Part shown: positions 17,786 through 25,781 of the stretch, one piece after another
Position numbering within the stretch: the stretch's first letter is position 1
Layout of the letters: the number at the start of each line of letters is the position of its first letter
Assembly (NCBI GenBank): GCA_963805795.1
Contig: CAWDVG010000001.1
Span: 1,488,001-1,552,000 of the forward strand
Length of the DNA: 64,000 nt
Direction: 5' to 3'
From: CAWARU01 sp963805795
GTDB taxonomy: Bacteria; Pseudomonadota; Gammaproteobacteria; UBA6186; Azoamicaceae
Position numbers and translations under genes: made by a program
The notes under the pieces: model-generated
The model's database searches: none
Seen by the model: only the letters and a program-made list of their open reading frames with translations
What the model was told of the DNA's origin: nothing

Positions 17786-18471
17786 CGTAAAGAAATGACT
17801 GCAGTCCCGAAAACACTCCCCCTACCAAGAAGTTGCATGGTAGGGATGTTCCACGAGCCGAAGCATTTTAATCCGGCTGAAGGCCGATGGATTTCAGGAA
17901 GAAACGAGCAAAAGCACTGAGATCAAGTGGCGGGGTAAGGGTCCAGACAATCTTGCAAAGATTATGGAGATAACGTTGGGAAGAGCCTATATGCAGCAGG
18001 GGCTTGTAGCAACCTGCAAGGACTGAATACCAAGTATAAAAGCGAGGTATGCAGAGGATATAGGCTTGGCACATGAGCGCATAGTAGTGATGAAGGTTGG
18101 TCTAATTCCAACTGAAGATGATCAAGAATCATCTCTGGAAGAAGTAACACTTCGGAAAGGTGAAGGGGCTCTCGGACATGGTGGACTACAAACTGTTTTG
18201 TCCTGCGAGGACACAGATTGCCTCGAGAAACAGGGTGAAACGTAGTAGTCGAAGTTTACAGTAAACCAAGTGAAGAACGGGTGTATGTGAACAAGCGCTT
18301 AAGCCTGTGAACTCGTGGGAAGGCTGTAAATGAAAAGCTGTGCCCGCCAACCGGATTCGAGAAATTCGACCGTCCGGGATGACAACGGAGGCTTTCCGAA
18401 ACGTGTGGTTATTATGGCACTGAAAATAGGATGTCTATAACTTGCGCGCCCGGAATTTCTATCCAGATTAA
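17786..18471 (+). ncRNA. Group II intron-like RNA, 3' part
   Basis: This continues the RNA of 15195-15418 after the IS66 insertion. It includes GAAGGTTGGTCTAATTCCAA, a string typical of group II domain I, and near 18350-18378 a domain V-like hairpin: CCGGAT paired with GTCCGG, an upper TCGA stem, a GAAA-containing loop and a 2-nt 3' bulge. The second copy at 20178 carries compensating changes (TCGG/CCGA) in the same upper stem, which supports a conserved RNA fold. There is no maturase ORF. The whole 690 bp lacks a protein gene I can support. Confidence 0.5.
18341..18471 (+). repeat. 131-bp direct repeat, copy A (intron 3' end)
   Basis: This is highly similar to 20178-20305 from TGCCCGCCAACCGGATTCG to the common end TTCTATCCAGATTAA. 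The two copies flank the minus-strand ATPase gene at 18542-20002 in direct orientation, 1.84 kb apart, and could recombine to delete it. Confidence 0.8.
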
Positions 18472-18541
18472 TCCGCTACTTCAGAGAAACAGGTTTTGAT
18501 CCCATTTATTTGTATTAACGGTATACTTTTTAAAAGCAGAT

Positions 18542-20002
18542 TTATTTGAAAAAATCTTCCAAAGTGACTATAGCACTGATTAAATCATCTGAATATTGGT
18601 TTCTTTTTACTCCGTTAGCCGAAATTAAAGCCATAAAAACTTGTTTATTTGTCCTGGTAACTTCCTTAAATATCTCAATTTTTTGTTTTAATTGCATCGC
18701 ATAATCTTTATCAATTACAAAAGGTTTTATAGTGTTTTTTATTTCGAAAAGTACAATTGAATCATTTTGATCAAAGACTAAGTCAATTTGTGTGCCCTTT
18801 TCATTGGATTTAGTTTTCGGGATATAGCGCCATGTTCCTATTCTGGAACTATCTACAATGCGAAGTGCTTTTTTAATAGAGGCAATATGTTTATAGCAGA
18901 GAGCTTCAAAGGCATAACCAGACCAAGATAAATATTCCTGACTTTTAATTTTTTCATTCCAATAATTATGGCTTGGATCTAATGTGAGCAATGTTTGTCT
19001 TTCCGGTTCTATCCATCTCAAACAAAAATAACAGAATTCATCTATTATACGGTAATATAGTCCTCTTCTGTCATGCATAAGAGGCAAAAATGATTTAATA
19101 AATCCTGCCATTTCTAAATCCTGTAATCGTTCTGTTAAGCGACCACCTTGCTGGGATTTCTTCGATACTTTTTCCAATTCTTTTCTTGATATGCCATGGC
19201 GTGATTTACCAATTATTCTTATTAATTCTAAGTAGCTCTCATGATTTTCGAATAGAGATTTAAACAATTTATATAATTCATTGGATAAAATGCTATTTTC
19301 ATTAAATCCCAAATTGTTGATGTTCCATGCAATAGATTTTTCGGGTTTTAATTGGTCTAGATAGAAAGGAACGCCCCCCAGCGGTAAATAAATTTGAAGG
19401 ATTTGCTGATAATTAAGTTTAAGCTTTTTCCAATCTAGAAAATGTTTTGTTTCGATTAGCGTAAAAGGTTTTAGAATAATTTGCTTCGTTGTTCGGTTAT
19501 GTAAACCTCCTTTATTGTATAAGATTTTTTTTATTATCCAAGAAGCACTCGAGCCACATATAATCAGTTTTATCTTGGGGTTATCGCACCAGTGTCGATT
19601 CCAATAATACTCTAGAGCTTGGATAAGACGAGATTTCTTTGTGGCCATCCAAGGAAATTCATCCATAAATAAAGCTATTTTACCTTTTTTGCTATAGGTT
19701 GTTATGGCCTTATTTAGCTCTTCAAATGCTTTCATCCAAGTCTTGGAACTCGCTATTGTTGCCCCATTATAGAAGCATCCACCAATAGCTTTGGCAAATT
19801 CGTCTAATTGTTCCTCTAAAACCCCTTCATTGATACCTGTTACATAAAAGAAAGCGCAGGATTTTTTCTTAAAAAAATGCTTAATGAGAAAAGTTTTTCC
19901 AACGCGTCTTCTGCCATAAATTAAAATGAGCTCTGCTTTTTTTGAAGCATAAGCTTCTTCTAATTCCAATAATTCATTTTTTCTGTCTATCAAGGCTTGC
20001 AT
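18542..20002 (-). CDS. ATPase_2/DUF234-type ATP-binding protein
   Basis: This archaeal-type ATPase has 486 residues from the chosen start. Features are RKNELLELEEAY at the N-terminus, Walker A LIYGRRRVGKTFLIKHF, Walker B FMDEFPWM, and a middle winged-helix segment. The C-terminal DUF234-like nuclease-fold region has GYAFEALCYKH, QIDLVFD and LFEIKNT, matching the D-ExK pattern of PD-(D/E)XK folds. The function is unknown; such genes are frequent in accessory islands. The frame extends to 20068, but that extension runs through a 17-bp inverted repeat, so the ATG at 20002 is preferred. It is flanked by direct repeats of the intron 3' end. Confidence 0.82.
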   Translation of the reverse strand: MQALIDRKNELLELEEAYASKKAELILIYGRRRVGKTFLIKHFFKKKSCAFFYVTGINEGVLEEQLDEFAKAIGGCFYNGATIASSKTWMKAFEELNKAITTYSKKGKIALFMDEFPWMATKKSRLIQALEYYWNRHWCDNPKIKLIICGSSASWIIKKILYNKGGLHNRTTKQIILKPFTLIETKHFLDWKKLKLNYQQILQIYLPLGGVPFYLDQLKPEKSIAWNINNLGFNENSILSNELYKLFKSLFENHESYLELIRIIGKSRHGISRKELEKVSKKSQQGGRLTERLQDLEMAGFIKSFLPLMHDRRGLYYRIIDEFCYFCLRWIEPERQTLLTLDPSHNYWNEKIKSQEYLSWSGYAFEALCYKHIASIKKALRIVDSSRIGTWRYIPKTKSNEKGTQIDLVFDQNDSIVLFEIKNTIKPFVIDKDYAMQLKQKIEIFKEVTRTNKQVFMALISANGVKRNQYSDDLISAIVTLEDFFK

Positions 20003-20022
20003 TTGGACATGGGCTCCATGGG

Positions 20023-20063
20023 TTATCCGGACACTTATAAGATTACTATAAGTGTCCGGATAA
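20023..20063. repeat. Perfect 17-bp inverted repeat upstream of the ATPase gene
   Basis: TTATCCGGACACTTATA (20023-20039) and its exact complement (20047-20063) are separated by 7 nt. The repeat lies 20 bp upstream of the 18542-20002 start, where it could be an operator or a leader hairpin. A transposon-end origin is the other possibility. The rest of 20064-20404 holds repeat copy B and the leader of the NB-ARC gene. Confidence 0.7.
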
Positions 20064-20177
20064 TACAAGCCCAGGTTCTTTAATTTTTTAACACTATTTA
20101 ACAGGACAGATGGGTTATCTCGGATAGCTTACATTTGGCTGAACATCAGTTTGGGGCGAAACCGAAGAAATTGATCA

Positions 20178-20305
20178 TGCCCGCTAACCGGATTCGGGAA
20201 ATCCGACCGTCCGGGACAAGGGAGGCTTTCCGAAACGTAAGGTTATTATGGCACTGAAAATAGGATGCCTATAACTTGTGCGCGCGGAATTTCTATCCAA
20301 ATTAA
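20178..20305 (+). repeat. Direct repeat, copy B (intron 3' end)
   Basis: This is a second, diverged copy of 18341-18471 containing the same domain V-like hairpin with compensatory base changes. It has no intron 5' part in front of it, so it is a truncated intron relic. It ends about 100 bp before the NB-ARC gene start. Confidence 0.78.
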
Positions 20306-20404
20306 CTAGATAATTGGCTGACTTTTGATGATTGACCCAAAACAGAGAATTCTGTAGCTTGTAGCCATATTTTCAGTTTCCCTAAGTCTATGGAGACCAC
20401 TAGT

Positions 20405-23400
20405 ATGGCAGCACAGCTTCAACCTAAAAATGCTACCGCTAGCCAGAGCGCTAGCGCTGCTTCCTCACCATCCCTCACTCTCTCTCCCGCTCAACAACTC
20501 TATCAAAAAGCGTTTGAAAAAACCTTATTAGCGGAACTTGAGTTTTTGTTAGATGTTGTACAAGGTCGAGTGGTAGACCGTAAAACCATGCAAGAACAAA
20601 TCAAAGAGAAAGTGGCACAGGCTACGGGAGCATTGCTGAGTCAAGTTCCGAGTATGGGTAGTTTATTACAAAGTGTCGTCAGTGATGGAGGCGTTTATCT
20701 ACTGGGAGAAATTGAAAAGAAAAAAAAGGAAGAAGCCACACGAGCAACCCTACAATCTTTATTAAAACTAAATAGTGCCCAGTTAAAGATATTGGCCGAA
20801 CAGTGTGCCAAAGAAGCCGCTTGTCGTTGGGAAATGGCGATTAATCATTTTATTGATGAAAAGGGGTTAATGTTATTTGCTTTGACTGGAGCAATTCGAA
20901 TCGTTGAGTATTTGTGTCGTAAACATTTAGCAATAGAGGGTCCCCATTTACTCAAGGGATTAATGATGGGGCGTTCTGGGGCGGGGTATCTAAATTTTAC
21001 TAATACACCTATTCTTTTGGTCAATGGTATGGTCATGCATTTTGAGGGAAATAAAGAATTAAGTGCCGAAGGGCTTTATGGACGTTCTGGGTTTATTATT
21101 GGCAGAGAATATTATATCCACGATGTTCGTGTTGCCAAAGCCGAAGAAGCTATTCAAGCTAAACGTAAACTGCAACGTTCAGAGCAGGAATTGCATTTTG
21201 GATACGTCAAGTTTTTTAAAGCAGATAGGCCGCTTAATCAAATTCATCACCAACGTCCTAAAACCGGTTATGTACAATTGCCAAACATCAGTCTTTTGGA
21301 AGAGTTAGCCCATCCTAAAATCGATGGGTATAGCTATATTACCCACAACCCCCATTCCTTTTTTGAAGAACGATATATTTATAATAATCGCTGTCAGGCT
21401 AAAACTCGCTTTATCAACGAAAAAGAAATAGAAGAATATTTGAGCTTAGTAAAACAAGGGAGAACGAAATCCAGTTTAAATGAACACATAGGAGCGATAG
21501 TCTTTTTTAGAGGAGCCCTTAAAGGCACTGCCCCGCAACCCTTAGATTTATCTCAAGCAAACTTTAGTGGCAGTGATTTCAGTGACAGTACCTTAGAGTA
21601 TTGCAAATTAGGCCATTGGCAAAATATGAATCTAACGGGGGCTCGTTTATCTCATGTTCAAGCCAGTGGAGATAGTTTAAATGGCAGTCATTTATCCTTA
21701 GCAACGGTTTCAGACTGCGATTTTACGGGGCTTAAGGGTCTACAAACACACATGGATTATGCCAAAGTGAATCGTAGTGTTTTTAAAGAGGTATTAGGGG
21801 CTGGGATGTTGCTAGAAGGTACTGTCTTTGATGAAGCCAGCCAAGCGAGTTTTGGTTTATCCCTTAAAAAAACTGTAGAAGATTTAGCTAAAGTCCAAGC
21901 CGAGCAACAGCAAAAGTTACAAGCAGAAATCGCTCGGAACTGGAAAGCAATCGAAGAGCAAGCGGCAAAGCTTGCTGCGTTGGAAGAAGGACAACAAAAA
22001 CTTGTTGCAAGGCACGAAAAGCTGGGAACAGAACAACAAAAAATGGCCAGAGATATTCAGCAACTGGCCACCCAACGAATGGAACCAGAATTTTTATTAA
22101 TATCACAACTTAAAGCAGGACGAAATGTAAGCTGGAATATTCCGGGTTTTAAGCATGCTTTTATTGGTCGAGAAAGCCAATTAAAAGCAATCGAGAAAGT
22201 CTTTTCCACAGAGCAGAAAACTAAAATGGATGGGACAGGGGGAGGGAGTGGTGGAAGTGCGGGAGCATTAATGACAAGTGTTCTCTACCCAAGCGCTGTG
22301 GTTGTTTGTAGTGGGATTGGGGGCGTGGGTAAAACGCAATTGGCCTTACAAGTCCTACAGACGCGAACTTCCACTTTAAAAGCCTGGCTTCCAGCAGAAA
22401 ATATCCAGCAACTCCAAGATAAATATATGGAACTTGCCAAAGAATTAGGATTAATCAGCGATAAATCCGACCCTATTGCTGCTAAACGTTATTTAAAACA
22501 CTGGTTGGCCATAAACCCTGGCTGGCTTATTGTTTTTGATAATGCTAATCACTATGCAGAAATTGAATCCTTTTTACCCGACCATGGCGGTTGTATTGTA
22601 ATTACTACTCGGGATCCGGAATGGCCACAGAGCATGACTGTCATTCCGGTCCCTCTCTTGCAAAACCAAGAAGGGATCGCCTTTGTTGAAACTTTATCTC
22701 AAAGAAAAGACCCTGAAATTAAACAATTGGTCGAAACTTTAGGGGGGCTGCCTTTAGCGCTGGCTCAAGCCTCTGCTTATATCAAACTTTACAAGAAAAC
22801 TGTCAATGAATATTTAACACTCTACAGTGCGCATCAACTCAAACTCCTTGCAGATAAAACTTTACCCTTAGGTACTGAACATTCTCCAGTGGCTAGCACT
22901 TGGAATACCAGTTTGGAAGCTATAGAAAAAAATCCTGAGGGAAAATATGCCCGAATTTTAATCACGGTTTGTGCTTATTTAGCCCCAGAAACCATCCCTC
23001 GAAGTCTACTGTTATCTTGGTTAACAAAAACTTATCCTGAAACCTCTGAATTAACGCTAGATAAACTATTAGGCCTATTACAAAGCCATTCTCTACTCGA
23101 AATCACTGATAAAGGTATTGCTATTCATCGACTCATGCAGAGTGTTTTAGTTTGGCAATATCAGGAAAGCAAGCAATCTTCCCAAGCATATCCTTTATTC
23201 AGTCAAGATTGGTATGACAGCCTATTAAAAGTGCTGCATAATGAATTTGTTAAAAAAACCCAAGTTTTAGAAGATGAAGCGAGACAAAACCGTTTATTTT
23301 TCCACCTACAAAGTTTAGCCTCACATTTTGATAAGCTTTGGTCCAATCCTAATCCAAACTTTAGCAAGATTCTTTTTGATATTGGCTTTATGTTTTTGTA

Positions 23401-24712
23401 TCGAAAAGGCGACCCCCGCTCTGCCTTAGCCTTCTATTTACGGGCCTTGAAAATACAAGAGGCCCATTATGGCAAAGAGCACGTCGAGGTGGCTGTTACC
23501 TTAACCAATTTAGGCAATGCCTATGGTGCTCTTGGGGATTACAAACAGCAAAAAGAGTTGTTAGAGCGCGCTTTAAAAATACAAGAGACTCATTGTGGCA
23601 AAGAGTGTGTATCGGTGGCCAGTACTCTAACCAATTTAGGCAATGCCTATGGTGCTCTTGGAGATGCAAAACAGCAAAAAGAGCTGTTAGAGCGGGCCTT
23701 GAAAATAAAGGAGGTCCATTATGGCAAAGAGCATGTTGAGGTGGCCGTTACCTTAAGTAATTTAGGCGTTACCAATGGTAATCTTGGGGATGTGAAACAG
23801 AAGAAAGAGCTGTTAGAGCGTGCCTTGAAAATACAAGAGGCCCATTATGGCAAAGAGCATGTTGAGGTGGCTGCTACTTTAAGCAATTTAGGCAATGCCT
23901 ATGGTGACCTTGGAGATGCTTCACTAAAAAAAGAGTTGTTAAAGCACGCCTTGAAAATACAAGAGGCCCATTATGACAAAGAGCATGTATCAGTGGCTTC
24001 TACCTTAATCAATTTAGGCAATGCCTATGGTGTTCTTGGAGATGCAAAACAGCAAAAAGAGCTGTTAGAGCGGGCCTTAAAAATACAAGAGGCCCATTAT
24101 GGCAAAGAGCACGTCGAGGTGGCCAATACCATAGCCAGCTTAGGTGTTGCCTATGGTAACCTTGGAGATTACAAACAGGCAAAGGAGCTGTTCGAGCGGG
24201 TCTTGAAAATACAAGAGGCCCATTATGGGAAAGAGCATGTTGAGGTAGCTGCTACCTTAAGCAATTTAGGCGTCACCTATGGTACTCTTGGAGATGTAAA
24301 ACAGCAAAAAGAGCTGTTAGAGCGGGCCTTAAAAATACAAGAGGCCCATTATGGCAAAGAGCATGTCGAGGTGACTTTTAATTTGTCTGGTTTGACAAGT
24401 GCTTATGTAGCGTTGGGGCAAACCAAATTGGCTTTTCAGTTTGCAGAACGATGTTGTGCTATCCTGTTAAAAGCTTATGGGGCCGATCATCGTCGTACCA
24501 AATATGCACAGGATTTAAGGCGAAATTGCGAAAAGTTGTTGGGGGTAAATGTGAATACTGCAACAACAGTTTTAGCAGCCACCACACTACCATTGACTTT
24601 TTCTGATTTGGCTGCTCTACATATAACTGCTGTTTCTAAACAAACGATACAAACAACAGATGTTAATATTAAAAAAAGGAATGCTAAAAAGTCAAGTTGC
24701 ATTTTGATGTGA
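20405..24712 (+). CDS. Pentapeptide/coiled-coil/NB-ARC/TPR protein with C-terminal CaaX box
   Basis: This 1435-residue protein has NLR-like architecture. Order: Ala/Ser-rich N-terminus; conserved helical region; pentapeptide-type repeats (about 379-480, e.g. ANFSGSDFSDSTL); coiled coil rich in Gln/Glu/Lys (about 488-557); NB-ARC ATPase (about 582-810) with GGVGKT Walker A, LIVFDN Walker B and GGLPLALAQA; winged helix with IHRLMQS; and eight 42-residue kinesin-light-chain-like TPRs (about 1012-1348). The last residues are KKRNAKKSSCILM: a polybasic stretch followed by CILM, a canonical CaaX farnesylation motif used by host enzymes. No bacterial export signal is seen. I infer a translocated effector that is lipidated in the host; a STAND-type defence ATPase is the alternative. 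The ATG at 20405 has GGAG nine bases upstream and aligns with the truncated paralog at 25000. Confidence 0.88.
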   Translation: MAAQLQPKNATASQSASAASSPSLTLSPAQQLYQKAFEKTLLAELEFLLDVVQGRVVDRKTMQEQIKEKVAQATGALLSQVPSMGSLLQSVVSDGGVYLLGEIEKKKKEEATRATLQSLLKLNSAQLKILAEQCAKEAACRWEMAINHFIDEKGLMLFALTGAIRIVEYLCRKHLAIEGPHLLKGLMMGRSGAGYLNFTNTPILLVNGMVMHFEGNKELSAEGLYGRSGFIIGREYYIHDVRVAKAEEAIQAKRKLQRSEQELHFGYVKFFKADRPLNQIHHQRPKTGYVQLPNISLLEELAHPKIDGYSYITHNPHSFFEERYIYNNRCQAKTRFINEKEIEEYLSLVKQGRTKSSLNEHIGAIVFFRGALKGTAPQPLDLSQANFSGSDFSDSTLEYCKLGHWQNMNLTGARLSHVQASGDSLNGSHLSLATVSDCDFTGLKGLQTHMDYAKVNRSVFKEVLGAGMLLEGTVFDEASQASFGLSLKKTVEDLAKVQAEQQQKLQAEIARNWKAIEEQAAKLAALEEGQQKLVARHEKLGTEQQKMARDIQQLATQRMEPEFLLISQLKAGRNVSWNIPGFKHAFIGRESQLKAIEKVFSTEQKTKMDGTGGGSGGSAGALMTSVLYPSAVVVCSGIGGVGKTQLALQVLQTRTSTLKAWLPAENIQQLQDKYMELAKELGLISDKSDPIAAKRYLKHWLAINPGWLIVFDNANHYAEIESFLPDHGGCIVITTRDPEWPQSMTVIPVPLLQNQEGIAFVETLSQRKDPEIKQLVETLGGLPLALAQASAYIKLYKKTVNEYLTLYSAHQLKLLADKTLPLGTEHSPVASTWNTSLEAIEKNPEGKYARILITVCAYLAPETIPRSLLLSWLTKTYPETSELTLDKLLGLLQSHSLLEITDKGIAIHRLMQSVLVWQYQESKQSSQAYPLFSQDWYDSLLKVLHNEFVKKTQVLEDEARQNRLFFHLQSLASHFDKLWSNPNPNFSKILFDIGFMFLYRKGDPRSALAFYLRALKIQEAHYGKEHVEVAVTLTNLGNAYGALGDYKQQKELLERALKIQETHCGKECVSVASTLTNLGNAYGALGDAKQQKELLERALKIKEVHYGKEHVEVAVTLSNLGVTNGNLGDVKQKKELLERALKIQEAHYGKEHVEVAATLSNLGNAYGDLGDASLKKELLKHALKIQEAHYDKEHVSVASTLINLGNAYGVLGDAKQQKELLERALKIQEAHYGKEHVEVANTIASLGVAYGNLGDYKQAKELFERVLKIQEAHYGKEHVEVAATLSNLGVTYGTLGDVKQQKELLERALKIQEAHYGKEHVEVTFNLSGLTSAYVALGQTKLAFQFAERCCAILLKAYGADHRRTKYAQDLRRNCEKLLGVNVNTATTVLAATTLPLTFSDLAALHITAVSKQTIQTTDVNIKKRNAKKSSCILM
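23441..24449 (+). repeat. Eight tandem 126-bp repeats encoding TPRs
   Basis: The repeat period is 126 bp (42 codons). Many units are nearly identical at DNA level, e.g. repeated GAGGCCCATTATGGCAAAGA. Because the unit is a multiple of three, gain or loss keeps frame. The DNA identity indicates recent expansion or gene conversion. Confidence 0.9.
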
Positions 24713-24928
24713 TGCAGGAAAGAATAATATTAGGATAGTGAATGGATGTTAGAATGTGTTGGTAGCAAGAAATTTTTGCGCGTAAAATACTTGTTTTTGT
24801 TAAGCTTTGTTGGATATCGTGCAGCAGAAGTACTGATTTTTTACAATAAAAAATAGCATAAGAATCAAACAATAGGCGTTTCGAATACATGATTAATAAT
24901 AGCCAGCTCATTGGCTAAATTTTGATGG

Positions 24929-24955
24929 TTGACCAAATATCAAAAATGCTATAAC
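24929..24955 (+). promoter_or_regulatory. Candidate extended -10 promoter of the truncated paralog
   Basis: TGCTATAAC gives an extended -10 (TATAAC at 24950-24955), with TTGACC at 24929-24934 (15-bp spacer). The segment 24908-24945 resembles 20308-20340 upstream of the full-length NB-ARC gene, so the leader was duplicated with the gene start. The rest of the gap 24713-24907 shows no feature. Confidence 0.35.
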
Positions 24956-24999
24956 ATTTATCAATTCTTCTTGAAGGATTATCCAGGTATGATCCAGGT

Positions 25000-25200
25000 A
25001 TGGCAGCTCAGCCCAATATAGATAGCAAAGGTGCTAGTATCTTACCGCAGCCCATCAGTCTTTCCTCAACTCAACAAACGTACCAAAAGATCCTTGAAAA
25101 AACTTTGTTAGCAAAACATGAGTTTTTGTTAGAGAGCATTTCATTGCTACAAAAGCATTTAAGTCAAATGCTTGCGTCTAATGACCATTATAAATTTTGA
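25000..25200 (+). pseudogene. Truncated N-terminal copy of the NB-ARC/TPR protein
   Basis: The 66-residue product starts MAAQ as in the 20405 gene. The segment LSSTQQTYQKILEKTLLAKH aligns with LSPAQQLYQKAFEKTLLAEL of that protein, each followed by EFLL. It stops at 25200, where the full-length protein continues for more than 1300 residues. The upstream region is also related. It is best read as a duplicated and truncated paralog; a short expressed protein cannot be excluded because the start is intact. Confidence 0.7.
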
Positions 25201-25232
25201 GGAACATTATTCAAGAGCAAGGAATAAATTGT

Positions 25233-25436
25233 ATGCAAAATTCCAAATTAGATACAAGTAAAGAGTTCATCATACAAAACTGGAACAATGGAGTTAAGTT
25301 AATAAAACCTGAAGAATCCAAACATAACATTACAACTGAACAAGAATATTGCTCCATTGGTCGAGTTTTTAAATTACCATTTAGTGTTTATTCACCTATC
25401 GTAAATGGAGCACAAATTAATTGCACAATTCTCTAA
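25233..25436 (+). CDS. Small hypothetical ORF (67 aa)
   Basis: An ATG at 25233 follows AAGGA with suitable spacing and opens a 67-residue frame ending INCTIL. I do not recognise it. It follows the truncated NB-ARC-like copy by 32 bp, so it may be a scrambled internal part of that paralog or a chance ORF. Confidence 0.3.
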   Translation: MQNSKLDTSKEFIIQNWNNGVKLIKPEESKHNITTEQEYCSIGRVFKLPFSVYSPIVNGAQINCTIL

Positions 25437-25577
25437 CCGGTATAAATTACCTCACTCAAAGGCAATTACTGGAAAAATGCAGTAATTAGAGTTGCAAGCT
25501 GAGAATGATCAAACTGACGGCCAAGTCGTTTCTTTTTGTGTTGAAACCTTTCGTGTGAAATTTGTGTATTTCAGTAT

Positions 25578-25629
25578 AAATGTTCAGCCCACTAGCGCGG
25601 CTAGCGCCGCGCTAGTGGGCTGAACATTT
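25578..25629. repeat. Perfect 24-bp inverted repeat with 4-nt loop
   Basis: Positions 25578-25601 and 25606-25629 are exact complements around TAGC. The inner part is GC-rich (CACTAGCGCGGC). There is no T-tract beyond TTTA. It sits in the 345-bp gap between convergent genes at 25436 and 25782, so a bidirectional terminator is plausible. The remainder of the gap holds no gene. Confidence 0.72.
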
Positions 25630-25781
25630 ACGATACATCCAAATCCAATTAAGTGATTTTAAATAAGTCAATTTAAATTCATAGCATTTCATAACCAGTC
25701 TTCGCAAAGGAATTTTACGCATAAAATAAATCTCCTGCTGTTTTGTGCATAAAATCGGTTTGCTTTTAATATATGAACGCT

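Noticed and set aside
23441..24449. Regular repeats that might suggest a CRISPR array
   Set aside because: The 126-bp period encodes 42-residue TPRs in frame, and there are no spacer-like unique segments.
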